Source of the DNA: Bacillota bacterium
Lineage (GTDB): Bacteria; Bacillota; UBA4882; UBA8346
Direction: 5' to 3'
DNA length: 64,000 bases
NCBI GenBank assembly: GCA_023394955.1
Contig: JAEWZY010000076.1
Coordinates: 1-64,000 of the forward strand
Positions 1 to 9,259 of the stretch are shown piece by piece. The position numbers and the translations under genes are program-made. Below the pieces are notes generated by a model. The model did not search any database and was not told the DNA's origin. It worked only from the letters and a program-made list of their open reading frames with translations. How positions within the stretch are numbered: the stretch's first letter is position 1; every line of letters starts with the position of its first letter.

Positions 1-15
1 AACGGAAGTGAAGAA

Positions 16-1215
16 TTGATACGGTTTTTAACTGCCGGAGAGTCCCATGGCCAGGCTTTGACCGCTATCATTGAGGGTTTTCCGGCGGGATTGGCCCTTT
101 CCCTCGACGCCATCCGGGAAGATTTAAGCCGGAGGCGGCAAGGCTATGGCCGCGGTGGCCGGATGAAGATTGAAAACGACGAGGTCAATGTTTTATCAGG
201 GGTCAGGTATGGTCAGACCCTTGGTTCCCCGATTACACTGCAGATTTGGAATAAAGATTGGGAACGCTGGCAAAAAGTCATGGCGGTTACTGCGGGCGAA
301 GGTTTCACCAGAGTAGAGATTGCTGGGGATGACCGTTTGCAGGAACTTGACGCCCGGGTAACCAAGGCCCGGCCCGGTCATGCTGATCTGGCCGGGGCTT
401 TAAAGTATCAGCAGCAAGATCTCCGGAACATCCTGGAACGGGCCAGCGCCAGGGAGACAGCGGTCCGGGTGGCGGTTGGAGCGGTAGCAAGACGGCTGCT
501 TGACGAGTTTGGAATCAGATTATTGAGTGGCGTTGTTAGGATTGGAGCTGAAGCGGCAACCAATCTTCCGGATGATTTAAACCTTTATCGGGAGAATGTT
601 AAACAATCGCCGGTCTCATCTCCGGATCCGGAAGCTTCGCCAAGCATGATGAAGGCGATTGATCAAGCCAAGGAGAATGGTAATTCTTTGGGGGGGATAA
701 TCGAACTGATAATTCAAGGCGTACCGCCGGGCTTGGGAAGTCATGTTCATTGGGAAAGAAGGTTGGACGCCCGGTTAACATACGCTTTAATGAGTATCCC
801 GGCGATCAAAGGGGTTGAGATCGGGCTGGGCTTTAAAACCGCGGAACTTCCCGGTTCAGAAGTTCACGACCCAATCTATTACGATTCAAATCAGGGTTTT
901 TACCGTAAAACCAATAATGCGGGGGGAATTGAGGGGGGCATCAGCAACGGAGAATTAATCCGGCTCCGGCTGGCCATGAAACCGATTCCCACTTTATATC
1001 AACCCTTGGACACGGTGGATATCGATAATAAGCAACCCGCCAAGGCTAGTGTAGAGAGGTCCGATGTCTGCGCCGCGCCGGCTGCGGCGGTGGTGGCCGA
1101 AGCAATGGCTTGTTGGGTGATGGCCGAAGCCTTGCTGGAAAAATGCGGCGGTGACCATTTGCAAGAGGTTAAACTCAATTTTGATAACTATCTGAAGCAA
1201 GTTTGGAGCTTTTAA
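16..1215 (+). CDS. aroC: Chorismate synthase
   Basis: Makes chorismate from 5-enolpyruvylshikimate 3-phosphate using reduced FMN, the last shared step of aromatic amino acid synthesis. The 399-residue product has the family length. The N-terminal GESHG motif is at residues 8-12 and the RASARETA signature is near residue 142. The start is a TTG, preceded by a purine-rich GGAAGTGAAG sequence; no upstream ATG gives the conserved N-terminus. The next gene, aroK, begins at the base after its stop codon, so the two are translationally coupled. First gene of a compact shikimate operon whose beginning may lie left of the window. Confidence 0.97.
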   Translation: MIRFLTAGESHGQALTAIIEGFPAGLALSLDAIREDLSRRRQGYGRGGRMKIENDEVNVLSGVRYGQTLGSPITLQIWNKDWERWQKVMAVTAGEGFTRVEIAGDDRLQELDARVTKARPGHADLAGALKYQQQDLRNILERASARETAVRVAVGAVARRLLDEFGIRLLSGVVRIGAEAATNLPDDLNLYRENVKQSPVSSPDPEASPSMMKAIDQAKENGNSLGGIIELIIQGVPPGLGSHVHWERRLDARLTYALMSIPAIKGVEIGLGFKTAELPGSEVHDPIYYDSNQGFYRKTNNAGGIEGGISNGELIRLRLAMKPIPTLYQPLDTVDIDNKQPAKASVERSDVCAAPAAAVVAEAMACWVMAEALLEKCGGDHLQEVKLNFDNYLKQVWSF

Positions 1216-1740
1216 ATGAATCTGGTAATCATCGGTTTTATGGGAACGGGCAAATCAGCGCTGGGACGAGCATTAGCTGAAGAGCTAGGTTATGAATTTA
1301 TCGATGCTGATCAGTTAATCGAAGCTGATTATGGCAAAAAAATCACTCAAATCTTTCAGGAGGAGGGCGAAGCCTTCTTTCGGGAGCTAGAGAATAAGTT
1401 GGCCCAACAGTTGAGCCGGGCCGATCGGAAAGTGATCGCTACCGGAGGGGGCTGGGTGTTAAATCCGGAAAATCTTCGCTTGGGCCGGATTAATGGATTC
1501 ATCATTTCCCTTACTGCCCCGCCGGAGAACATTTATGAGCGGACCAAACATGAAACTCACCGGCCGCTGTTGGTTTGTTCGGATCCTTTAGCGGAAATAA
1601 CCCGGATCTTAACCGGGAGAGAAAGTCTTTATCAAGCTGCCGACTTGGTGGTGGATACTTCCCGGGAGACTCCGGAAGAACTTTCAAAACAAATTATTAA
1701 GGAATTAATGAGAAGAGGGATAGTGGATGGAAGAGGTTAG
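1216..1740 (+). CDS. aroK: Shikimate kinase
   Basis: Phosphorylates shikimate with ATP in the cytoplasm. The product is 174 residues, normal for the family. The P-loop GTGKS is at residues 10-14, an Asp-Ala-Asp shikimate-binding segment is near residue 31, and the GGGW loop lies near residue 77. It starts directly after aroC and overlaps aroB by 14 bases, consistent with one transcript and coupled translation. Nothing looks truncated or altered. Confidence 0.96.
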   Translation: MNLVIIGFMGTGKSALGRALAEELGYEFIDADQLIEADYGKKITQIFQEEGEAFFRELENKLAQQLSRADRKVIATGGGWVLNPENLRLGRINGFIISLTAPPENIYERTKHETHRPLLVCSDPLAEITRILTGRESLYQAADLVVDTSRETPEELSKQIIKELMRRGIVDGRG

Positions 1741-2818
1741 GGTAGAGTTAGGCGAGCGGAGTTATCCGGTGTTAATCGGTTCTGATTTAATCGCCCAAAG
1801 CGGCGCTTTCTTCGGGAAATACGGCGTCAAAGGCCGGATCTTGGTTGTGACCAATCCCACCGTTGCCAAGTGGTATTTGGACCCCTTCCTTGAAAGCCTG
1901 GGCTCCGCCGGATATCGGGTTGAAGCAGTGTTGGCGCCGGATGGGGAAGAGTTTAAATCTCTGGAGCAAGCCACTGAGATTTATAATAAATTAGTTGAGG
2001 GTAAATACGACCGGAAATCGGTTTTAGTGGCTTTGGGAGGCGGGGTTAGCGGCGATCTGACCGGATTCGTGGCCGCTACTTATATGAGGGGAGTCCGGTT
2101 TATTCAGGCGCCCACTACCCTGCTGGCCCAGGTGGATTCGGGTATCGGTGGGAAAACAGCGGTAAATCACCCTCAAGGAAAGAATCTGATTGGCGTTTTC
2201 TATCAGCCGGGCTTAGTCTTGAGCGATGTTACGACTTTCCGGACCTTGCCGGAACGCGAGTTTAACTCAGGGCTGGTCGAAGTGATCAAACATGGTGTTA
2301 TCCTTGACCCCGGATATTTCAAGATGTTACAAACGGAGTTATCTGCAATTAAAGAACGGAATCCGGAGGTAATGGCAAAAGTCGTTGCTGGTTCTTGCCG
2401 GATTAAAGCCCGGGTTGTCCAGGAAGATGAAACCGAGACCGGTTTGCGAGCGGTTTTAAATTTTGGGCATACCGTCGGCCATGCCCTGGAAAGTATCACT
2501 AATTATCAATATTATAAACATGGCGAGGCCGTGGCTTTGGGTATTTTGGCCGCATTAAAAATCGCTCTGCGCAATCAGGTGTTGGAAGAAACGGACCTGG
2601 AGGGACAAGTAACTTCGCTATTTAAATCATTTAAGCTGCCGACGACAATCCCGGGACTAAGTACCGCCGGAATTATGTCCTTATTAGATCTGGATAAGAA
2701 GGTGGAGTACGGTAAAATCCGCTGGGTGTTGCCCAAACGCCTCGGTCAAGTTGTAATCTCCGACCAGATCCCGGCGGAAACCGTAAAGGATACTCTGCTG
2801 GAATTGGGGGGAATATAA
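1727..2818 (+). CDS. aroB: 3-dehydroquinate synthase
   Basis: Converts 3-deoxy-D-arabino-heptulosonate 7-phosphate to 3-dehydroquinate, using NAD and a divalent metal. The product is 363 residues. The NAD-binding GGGVSGDLTGF segment is near residues 103-113, followed by the conserved TTLLAQVDSGIGGKT block and the metal-ligand segment FGHTVGHALE near residue 247. The start lies inside the end of aroK, giving a 14-base overlap. It is followed 3 bases later by aroQ, so three consecutive pathway steps are packed together. Confidence 0.97.
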   Translation: MEEVRVELGERSYPVLIGSDLIAQSGAFFGKYGVKGRILVVTNPTVAKWYLDPFLESLGSAGYRVEAVLAPDGEEFKSLEQATEIYNKLVEGKYDRKSVLVALGGGVSGDLTGFVAATYMRGVRFIQAPTTLLAQVDSGIGGKTAVNHPQGKNLIGVFYQPGLVLSDVTTFRTLPEREFNSGLVEVIKHGVILDPGYFKMLQTELSAIKERNPEVMAKVVAGSCRIKARVVQEDETETGLRAVLNFGHTVGHALESITNYQYYKHGEAVALGILAALKIALRNQVLEETDLEGQVTSLFKSFKLPTTIPGLSTAGIMSLLDLDKKVEYGKIRWVLPKRLGQVVISDQIPAETVKDTLLELGGI

Positions 2819-2821
2819 ACG

Positions 2822-3265
2822 ATGAGGATCTTGGTGCTGCATGGGCCGAACTTAAATTGGCTCGGCAAAAGAGAACCGGAGATTTACGGTTCCCGTAATT
2901 TGGATGATTTGAACCGGATGTTGGAAGCTACGGCTGCGGAATTAGGATTGGAGTTGAAAATATTCCAAAGTAATTCCGAAGGCCCATTGATCGATCGGAT
3001 CCAGGAAGAATCCGATTGGGCGGAGGGGATTTTGATAAATCCCGGAGCATATACTCATTATAGTTATGCTTTACGGGACGCATTGGCGGGATCGGGCTTG
3101 CCAATCGTGGAAGTACATTTGAGCAATGTCCACCATAGGGAAGAATTCCGGCGTCAATCGGTTATTGCCCCGATAGCCGCCGGGCAGATTATGGGATTCG
3201 GGTTTGACAGTTATCTGCTTGGGTTGAGGGCGTTCAAGCCTTTATTGGAAAAGGAGCGGAAGTAA
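2822..3265 (+). CDS. aroQ: Type II 3-dehydroquinate dehydratase
   Basis: Dehydrates 3-dehydroquinate to 3-dehydroshikimate. At 147 residues it has the size of the small dodecameric type II enzyme, not of type I AroD. The N-terminal HGPNLNWLG motif is followed by the catalytic Tyr in EIYG at about residue 22. The conserved HLSNVHHREEFR block near residues 99-110 carries the active-site His and Arg. Its stop overlaps the start of the following peptidase gene by one base (TAATG). Confidence 0.96.
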   Translation: MRILVLHGPNLNWLGKREPEIYGSRNLDDLNRMLEATAAELGLELKIFQSNSEGPLIDRIQEESDWAEGILINPGAYTHYSYALRDALAGSGLPIVEVHLSNVHHREEFRRQSVIAPIAAGQIMGFGFDSYLLGLRAFKPLLEKERK

Positions 3266-4335
3266 TGTCGCGTTTAGTAAACCTACGAACCGGATTGGCC
3301 GAAAAGGGACTTGACGGCATACTAATCTTCAACCGTGAAAACCGGCGTTATTTAAGCGGATTTACCGGTTCGTCCGGTATGTTGGTGATCGGGCGGAGAG
3401 AGGCTTTTTTAGTCACAGACTTCCGTTACTGGGAACAGGCGGCCGGCGAAAGCCAGGATTTTGAATTATATAAACAAGGCTCGCAATTGTGGGCGAGCGT
3501 CGGTGAATTGTTGAAAAAGCTGAAATGGGAACGAATCGGCTTTGAAGCCGATGATCTTACCTACTCCGACTATCAAAAGCTGGCAGGGATTTTAACCTCC
3601 GATATTTCACCGGAACCTGTCGCCGGATTAGTTGAAGAGTTGCGGCGAAGAAAAGAAAAGGGTGAAATCGAACTTATCGCTAAAGCGGCGGGGATTACCG
3701 ATTTGGCTTGGGAGAAGACGGCCGCCCGGATTAGACCCGGAGTTAAAGAACGGGATTTAGCCTTGGAATTCGATTACCAGCTCCGTTTGAACGGCGCCGA
3801 CGGTAACGCTTTTCCGACCATTGTAGCGTCGGGAGTCAGGGCTGCCTTGCCTCATGCCGCGCCCGGCGGGAAAGAGGTTGCCTCCGGAGAGTTTGTTTTA
3901 ATTGACGGCGGAGCGAATTTTCAAGGATATAACGCCGATCTTACCCGGACGGTTGTATTGGGGAAGGCCGACCCGGAGCAGCAACGGATTTATCAATTGG
4001 TGTTACAGGCGCAGACAGAGGCTTTGGAATATTTGAGAGCGGGATTGACCGGTCGGGAAGTGGACGAAAAAGCCCGCAGTGTAATTGTCAAAGCTGGATA
4101 TGGCGATTATTTCGGGCACGGATTAGGCCACAGCGTAGGTTTGAATATTCATGAAAACCCCAGGCTGTCGCCGAACGAATTCAATCAAATCCCCAAAGGA
4201 GCGGTAGTAACTGTTGAACCAGGGATTTATCTTCCTAAGCGGGGCGGAGTTAGGATTGAAGATTTGGTAGTGGTCGAGGAGGGCGGAGTTCGGAACCTTA
4301 CCGGAGCGCCGAAGGAGCAGTTGCTGGAGATATAA
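3265..4335 (+). CDS. M24 family Xaa-Pro peptidase
   Basis: Cytoplasmic metallopeptidase of the Xaa-Pro aminopeptidase/dipeptidase type, which removes residues before proline. The 356-residue protein has an N-terminal creatinase-like domain (about 1-125) and a pita-bread catalytic domain. Five metal ligands are visible: Asp214 and Asp225 in the DGGANFQGYNADLTRT block, a His in GHGLGHSVG (about 285-289), Glu318 in TVEPGIY and Glu332 in RIEDL. It sits between aroQ and efp, an arrangement often seen in Firmicutes. The exact substrate (dipeptides or longer peptides) cannot be told from sequence. Confidence 0.93.
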   Translation: MSRLVNLRTGLAEKGLDGILIFNRENRRYLSGFTGSSGMLVIGRREAFLVTDFRYWEQAAGESQDFELYKQGSQLWASVGELLKKLKWERIGFEADDLTYSDYQKLAGILTSDISPEPVAGLVEELRRRKEKGEIELIAKAAGITDLAWEKTAARIRPGVKERDLALEFDYQLRLNGADGNAFPTIVASGVRAALPHAAPGGKEVASGEFVLIDGGANFQGYNADLTRTVVLGKADPEQQRIYQLVLQAQTEALEYLRAGLTGREVDEKARSVIVKAGYGDYFGHGLGHSVGLNIHENPRLSPNEFNQIPKGAVVTVEPGIYLPKRGGVRIEDLVVVEEGGVRNLTGAPKEQLLEI

Positions 4336-4338
4336 TAC

Positions 4339-4368
4339 TCGACAAAGGGACAGGCTTTATGATAGAAT
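4339..4368 (+). promoter_or_regulatory. Candidate sigma-A promoter for efp
   Basis: TCGACA at 4339-4344 and TAGAAT at 4363-4368 are separated by 18 bases and lie between the peptidase stop and the efp ribosome binding site. They would give efp a promoter of its own besides read-through from the aro operon. This is a consensus match only. Confidence 0.35.
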
Positions 4369-4430
4369 ATTCCTGGTCCTTATTAGGTAATCAATACAAA
4401 GATACTGATGTTCCGTTAGGAGGAAAATCC

Positions 4431-4997
4431 ATGGCGATTTCAGTTACTGATTTTAAGACAGGCTTGACAGTGGAGATTGACGGGCAATTATTTCAAGTTG
4501 TTGATTTCATGCACGTAAAACCGGGGAAGGGAGCTGCTTTCGTTCGTTCGAAGTTGAAGAATATTCGGACTGGAGCGACGGTGGAACGAACTTTCAACTC
4601 CAATGAAAAAGTGGAGCCGGCCCGGATTGATTTTCGGGAGATGCAGTTTTTGTATAAAAGCGAAGATGATTACACCTTTATGGATATGGAGAATTATGAA
4701 CAGCTGACCATTGAAGCTGCTAAAATGGGTGATGTCCCAAAATACTTAAAAGAAAACATGATCGTCGAGATTCAAATGTTTCAAAACGAGATCCTGGGTG
4801 TACAACTGCCGAACACCGTTGAACTAGAAGTTACTGAGACTGATCCCAACTTCAAAGGGGATACCGCCACCGGCGGCACCAAACCGGCCACTCTGGAGAC
4901 AGGCGCGGTGGTCAACGTCCCGTTCTTTATAGAGACCGGAGATATACTTCAAGTGGATACCAGAACCAACCAGTATTTGAAGCGGGTTAATAAATAG
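4431..4997 (+). CDS. efp: Elongation factor P
   Basis: Binds between the ribosomal P and E sites and relieves stalling at consecutive prolines. The chosen start is the ATG at 4431, preceded by a strong AGGAGG at 4419-4424, and gives the classic N-terminus MAISVTDFKTG and a 188-residue protein. A longer reading from 4359 has no ribosome binding site and adds an unrelated N-terminus. Domain I has the conserved HVKPGKGAAFVR loop, whose lysine near residue 32 is the usual modification site, and the C-terminus has the family block PFFIETGDILQVDTRT. A terminator follows at 5055. Confidence 0.97.
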   Translation: MAISVTDFKTGLTVEIDGQLFQVVDFMHVKPGKGAAFVRSKLKNIRTGATVERTFNSNEKVEPARIDFREMQFLYKSEDDYTFMDMENYEQLTIEAAKMGDVPKYLKENMIVEIQMFQNEILGVQLPNTVELEVTETDPNFKGDTATGGTKPATLETGAVVNVPFFIETGDILQVDTRTNQYLKRVNK

Positions 4998-5054
4998 GTA
5001 GAAGTCAGAAGTCAGTAGTGACAGTAGGTTTGAGGAAGAATATTTAGAACCGGA

Positions 5055-5085
5055 AGGACTGCATTTAAAAGCGGTCCTTTTTTAT
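5055..5085 (+). terminator. Rho-independent terminator after efp
   Basis: AGGACTGC pairs with GCGGTCCT (one G-T pair) across an eight-base A/T-rich loop, followed by a run of six T. It ends the aro-efp gene cluster. Confidence 0.85.
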
Positions 5086-5247
5086 TTGAGAAGAGGAACA
5101 GCGCGCTTTAAGGCGGGCGCATTATCAAGTTACCCAACGGGACCCCCATTATCAAGGCGGTTGTGAATCAGAGGGTTTTGTTTTCTCAAACCAAGGAATA
5201 ATAAGCATATAAAATAGACCTTACGGAATTAAATTGGAGGGACCTAA

Positions 5248-6483
5248 ATGGCCCGGAATACTCCCGGCTGGTTGAGGCGCGCGGTAATCTATGAAATATA
5301 TGTGCCGGGGCACAGCGCCTTAGGAACGTTTGAGGGCGTAACCGCTGATTTGGAAAGAATCAAAGATCTGGGGGCGGATTTCATCTGGTTGATGCCGATT
5401 CACCCCATTGGCGAGGAAGGACGGAAAGGGAGTTTGGGCAGCCCTTACGCAGTCAAAGACTACCGGGGGATCAATCCTCTCTTGGGAGACGCCGCCGGAC
5501 TTCGAGAGTTGATCGGCAAGACCCACCAATTAGGGATGAAAATCATCATTGATGTAGTTTTTAACCATACCGCCAAAGATTCGGTCCTGGTCAAGGAGCA
5601 TCCCGAGTGGTTTTCCAGAGACTCACACGGCAATCTCACCCGGAAGGTGGCTGATTGGTCCGATATCTATGACTTGGATTATTCCCAGCAAGGTTTATGG
5701 GATTATCTGATCGCTTCATTACAGGGTTGGCTGGATATGGGGGTCGACGGTTTCCGGTGCGACGTGGCGGCGCTGACACCAATCGAGTTTTGGAATAAGG
5801 CCCGGAGCGTCTTGGGCCGGGATCGGGAGGTTATCTGGCTGGCCGAGAGTGTCCATAAGGATTTTGTCAAATATTTGCGGGACGCCGGTTATATCGCCCA
5901 TTCCGACCCCGAACTGCATCAGGCCTTCGACCTCACTTATGACTATGATGGATTTGAATATTTAGAGAATTTCATCCGGGGCCGGGGCGGGCTTAAGAAT
6001 TATCTAAAATATCTTTATCTGCAGGAGACCCTCTATCCCAAAGAAGCGATTAAACTAAGATTCTTGGAAAATCATGACCAAGAAAGGATTGGCGCTTTAA
6101 TACCGGAGCGAAATTTCTTAAAAAACTGGGTAGTCTTTTACTCTCTGCTTCCCGGAGCGACCTTGGTCTGGGCGGGCCAGGAGTATTTGATTAAACAGCG
6201 GACCGACTTTTTTGAAAGGGAGCTCATTGATTGGAAGAGAGGCGACGCTGAATTTTATAATTTCTTTAAAAATGTGCTTCGGGCCGCCAAGGAGATTAAG
6301 GAAAAGTGTCACCGGTTTGGGATTGAAGAGATAAAGCCGGGGGTGGTTAAAATCATCTGGAGGGGGCGGAATGAGGAATTCGGGGCTATCCTCAATCTTG
6401 ACTGGAGAAACGGAACAGCCGATGCTGATGGGGATCTTCACGGAGCAGAATTGCTGGGTACCGGGATTAGGAAGATTACTTAA
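5248..6483 (+). CDS. GH13 alpha-amylase family enzyme
   Basis: Glycoside hydrolase or transglycosylase acting on alpha-glucans. All four GH13 motifs are present: DVVFNH at 102-107, GFRCDVAA with the nucleophile Asp172, WLAES with the acid/base Glu200, and FLENHDQ with Asp277. The 411-residue protein is short for the family and has a reduced C-terminal beta domain. There is no signal peptide, so it probably acts on oligosaccharides in the cytoplasm. The start ATG follows TTGGAGGGACCTAA. It stands alone between two terminators. The substrate (maltodextrin, trehalose or sucrose) cannot be assigned. Confidence 0.9.
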   Translation: MARNTPGWLRRAVIYEIYVPGHSALGTFEGVTADLERIKDLGADFIWLMPIHPIGEEGRKGSLGSPYAVKDYRGINPLLGDAAGLRELIGKTHQLGMKIIIDVVFNHTAKDSVLVKEHPEWFSRDSHGNLTRKVADWSDIYDLDYSQQGLWDYLIASLQGWLDMGVDGFRCDVAALTPIEFWNKARSVLGRDREVIWLAESVHKDFVKYLRDAGYIAHSDPELHQAFDLTYDYDGFEYLENFIRGRGGLKNYLKYLYLQETLYPKEAIKLRFLENHDQERIGALIPERNFLKNWVVFYSLLPGATLVWAGQEYLIKQRTDFFERELIDWKRGDAEFYNFFKNVLRAAKEIKEKCHRFGIEEIKPGVVKIIWRGRNEEFGAILNLDWRNGTADADGDLHGAELLGTGIRKIT

Positions 6484-6529
6484 ACAGTAATTGTCCCAGA
6501 TATAGCTTAAACTATGGGTGGGTGGAACG

Positions 6530-6580
6530 GTGAAAAAAAGATAAACCGGCAGTCAACCTGATTTGACCGCCGGTTTATAG
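6530..6580 (-). terminator. Terminator after hcp, probably bidirectional
   Basis: A 16-base stem (ATAAACCGGCAGTCAA with TTGACCGCCGGTTTAT, one mismatch) spans 6541-6578. On the minus strand it is followed by a run of T, complementary to the A run at 6533-6539, as expected for the end of the hcp operon. It also lies downstream of the converging amylase gene. Confidence 0.75.
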
Positions 6581-6684
6581 AAGTCTGTGAAAAAGATTAA
6601 GCTGTCTGTTTTAACCTAGCTTTCGACCATACCTCTCGGAAGAGTTTCAAGTGAGGTTTAGGTGGAAGAGTCAAGAGAGAGGCC

Positions 6685-8250
6685 TTACCCTAAGATCGCT
6701 TTCAGATCCGCTTCCGGGGTGGTGCTGGGTTTGAGATCAAACTTTTCCACCAGGACTTGCAAGACGTTGGATGAAATAAACGCCGGCAGGGTCGGTCCCA
6801 GGTAGATGTTTTTGATGCCTAAAGCCAATAAGGTCAATAAAATGCAGACCGCTTTCTGTTCATACCAGGAAAGGACCAAGGTCAACGGCAGTTCATTGAC
6901 ACTACAGTCAAAAGCTTCCGCCAAGGCTACCGCTACTTGAATGGCGGAGTAAGCGTCGTTGCATTGCCCCATATCCATGATCCGCGGCAAGCCGCCGATT
7001 TCCCCTAGATCCAGGTCGTTAAAACGGTATTTGCCACAGGCCAGAGTGAGGATTACACTATCCTTGGGGGTCTGTTTGACAAATTCGGTATAATAATTCC
7101 GGCCAGGTTTGGCGCCGTCGCAGCCGCCGACCAGGAAGAAGTGTTTGATGGCCCCGCTTTTTACCGCTTCGATAACTTTATCCGCCACACCAAGAACGGT
7201 ATTCCGAGCGAAACCGGTCATTAGTTCCGAACCGCCGTTAATGCCGGTAAAATGCCGGTCTTCATCCCAACCGCCTAGTTCGAGGGATTTTTCGATTACC
7301 GGCGTGAAATCCTTCTCTCCCGCAGGACCTTCCGGAATATGTTTTAAACCCGGATAACCGACTACCGCGGTGGTGAAGACCTGATCACGGTAGCTATCTT
7401 TTGGCGGCATCAGGCAATTGGTAGTGAAAAGGACCGGGGCCGGTAGCGCGTCAAACTCCTTCTGCTGGTTCTGCCAAGCGGTACCGAAATTGCCTTTTAA
7501 GTGAGGATATTTCTTTAGTTCCGGATAACCGTGGGCAGGCAGCATTTCGCCGTGAGTGTAGATATTAATTCCTTTTCCTTCCGTCTGCTCCAGCAGTTGT
7601 TTCAGATCAAGCAGGTCATGGCCGGAGACGACGATGAAAGGCCCCTTGGCGACATCAGTAGTAACCTTAGCCGGTACCGGGTGGCCATAGGTTGAAGTGT
7701 TGGCTTCATCCAGCAAAGCCATGCATTTTAGGTTGATTTGGCCGAATTCCATTAATAAGCCGAGCCATTCTTCGACAGTATGGTCTTCTCCCAAGGCCCG
7801 CATTCCCCGATAGAACCAGGCTGTCACTTCGGGATCTTCTTTGCCTAGTACATAGGCGTGCCAGGCATAGGCCGCCATACCACGAAGGCCCAGGAGTAAA
7901 GTGGAACGCAGCGATATCAGATCGGGGTCGCCGGTCCAGAGGGTATCAACTGGAAAATCAGCGGCGCCCCCATGTTTTTCTTTTTCTTGCCCCACCTGTT
8001 CTTTGAGGTTGTCAATCCCGTCAGGATCAAAGTTGACATTAGTCACTGTCGCGAATAAACTTTGCATCATAAGTTCGTTAGCATGTCGGGAAGGGGATTT
8101 ACCTTCAACGGCGCGGGCCAGGCCCACCAGGGCGGAAGTGAGTTCATCCTGTTTGTTGGCGACTTCCGGTTGTTTACCGCAGACTCCTACCTTCGTACAA
8201 CCTTTGCCGCCCGCGGTCTGTTCACATTGATAACAAAACATAGCGCTCAT
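6685..8250 (-). CDS. hcp: Hybrid cluster protein (Hcp)
   Basis: Hybrid Fe-S-O cluster enzyme of anaerobes, named hydroxylamine reductase in databases and now linked to nitric oxide reduction and protein S-nitrosylation. The 521-residue protein has the N-terminal cysteines C6, C9, C18 and C24 (FCYQCEQT...GC...VCGK), with the spacing of the type found in strict anaerobes. The C-terminal half carries the conserved hybrid-cluster segments HFFLVGGCDGAKPGRNYY and TLACGKYRFN. A strong AGGAGG precedes the start. It is the last of four minus-strand genes beginning at 9973, next to two iron-sulfur proteins that could supply electrons. Confidence 0.96.
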   Translation of the reverse strand: MSAMFCYQCEQTAGGKGCTKVGVCGKQPEVANKQDELTSALVGLARAVEGKSPSRHANELMMQSLFATVTNVNFDPDGIDNLKEQVGQEKEKHGGAADFPVDTLWTGDPDLISLRSTLLLGLRGMAAYAWHAYVLGKEDPEVTAWFYRGMRALGEDHTVEEWLGLLMEFGQINLKCMALLDEANTSTYGHPVPAKVTTDVAKGPFIVVSGHDLLDLKQLLEQTEGKGINIYTHGEMLPAHGYPELKKYPHLKGNFGTAWQNQQKEFDALPAPVLFTTNCLMPPKDSYRDQVFTTAVVGYPGLKHIPEGPAGEKDFTPVIEKSLELGGWDEDRHFTGINGGSELMTGFARNTVLGVADKVIEAVKSGAIKHFFLVGGCDGAKPGRNYYTEFVKQTPKDSVILTLACGKYRFNDLDLGEIGGLPRIMDMGQCNDAYSAIQVAVALAEAFDCSVNELPLTLVLSWYEQKAVCILLTLLALGIKNIYLGPTLPAFISSNVLQVLVEKFDLKPSTTPEADLKAILG

Positions 8251-8291
8251 TATAAAACCTCCTGAATAAAATTAATTTTAAAAAGCCAATA

Positions 8292-8636
8292 TCAGCTGTT
8301 TTCAATCGTTCTCGGGCTCGGAGCTTTGACGACAAAAAATTCGGCAACCGGTCCATCCTGATTGGAGATCCGCATTTTAGTTCGATATGGGATGGCAATG
8401 ATATTACCGGCCGCATAGATATGCTTCTCTTGTTCGCCAAGGCCGACGGTGATCGCGCCGCGAGTCACGATTAAATAGACATTGGAATTGGAGTAATGTT
8501 CGGGTAAAGCGTCGTCTTTCGCCAAAACCATATGATTAATCGCCGCGTGGTCGTCTTCAACGATTTTTTCAATGATTTTACTATCTGACTCTGTAAAAAC
8601 ATAGGTTTTTTCAATCATTTCAAGATCGCCTCCCAA
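8292..8636 (-). CDS. Small cupin-like protein in the hcp operon
   Basis: A 114-residue protein with the pattern of a single-domain cupin: a central beta-rich stretch with NVYLIVTRGAITVGLGEQE and AAGNIIAIPYRTKMRISN. A His-rich segment DDHAAINHMVLAKDD precedes it. The usual cupin metal ligands are incomplete (HYSNS instead of HxH), so metal binding is doubtful. It starts one base before the end of the upstream NapH-like gene and lies 41 bases before hcp, so it should be co-expressed with them. A sensory or protective role in nitrosative stress is a guess from position only. Confidence 0.75.
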   Translation of the reverse strand: MGGDLEMIEKTYVFTESDSKIIEKIVEDDHAAINHMVLAKDDALPEHYSNSNVYLIVTRGAITVGLGEQEKHIYAAGNIIAIPYRTKMRISNQDGPVAEFFVVKAPSPRTIENS

Positions 8637-9254
8637 TTAACGATAATTAATAGCCTGTTTCGGACATTGGCAAACGCATTCCAAACAAGTGAGGCATAAA
8701 CCTTTATTAATAAAATACCGATCGGTTATGACAATTGCGTCGCCAGGGCAAACCTTAGCGCAAATTCCACACTTAATACAGGCGTTCGTGTTTATCGTCA
8801 GGCTTTTTTTTGCTTTGGCCCCTGTTAAATTCAAAATTGCGCCATAGGGGCAGAGATAGCGATGCCAAAGACTTTCCGGAAAAAAGACGGTCAATAACGT
8901 CCCGGCTGTAAAGAGAAATGGAAGGACCGGAAGTCTCTTACCGCTAATCATCATTATTGCAAAGACAACCGCTAAAGCCCCAAGCATACCGTAACGAAAG
9001 ACGGGTTTGGATAAAGGCTTCGGTATGGCAAAGCCTTTGAGCTTAAAGCCGGTTTTAATTTTGGCAATTATCCTCATGACTGTATTAATAGGGCAGATCC
9101 AGCCACAATAAAATCGGCTAAAGAATAAGGCTGCGACTATCCCGACTAAAAAAATGCCCATCCAAAGCTGAATCTTGCCGGTCAATAACAGGAGACCGAA
9201 TAAGGCCAATGACACGATTTGAGTAATGGTTCGGGAGATTTTAATTGGAGTCAT
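8637..9254 (-). CDS. NapH-like membrane 4Fe-4S protein
   Basis: Integral membrane ferredoxin of the NapH/NosR type. The 205-residue protein has transmembrane helices near residues 8-25, 30-48, 90-105 and 110-125. Two CxxxCP-type motifs (CGWICPIN and LCPYGAI) lie at the helix ends, and two C-terminal 4Fe-4S motifs follow (CIKCGICAKVCP and CLTCLECVCQCP). The family relays electrons between the quinone pool and soluble or membrane reductases. Placed between a soluble ferredoxin gene and hcp, it probably feeds reducing power to the Hcp system. Only 5 bases separate it from the upstream gene. Confidence 0.85.
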   Translation of the reverse strand: MTPIKISRTITQIVSLALFGLLLLTGKIQLWMGIFLVGIVAALFFSRFYCGWICPINTVMRIIAKIKTGFKLKGFAIPKPLSKPVFRYGMLGALAVVFAIMMISGKRLPVLPFLFTAGTLLTVFFPESLWHRYLCPYGAILNLTGAKAKKSLTINTNACIKCGICAKVCPGDAIVITDRYFINKGLCLTCLECVCQCPKQAINYR

Positions 9255-9259
9255 TCAAA

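Noticed and set aside
4359..4430. A longer start for elongation factor P
   Set aside because: The 24 added residues are not part of the family, and the strong AGGAGG is placed for the ATG at 4431.
5120..5165. Two copies of ATTATCAAG before the amylase gene
   Set aside because: Nine bases repeated twice could occur by chance and no second element supports an operator.
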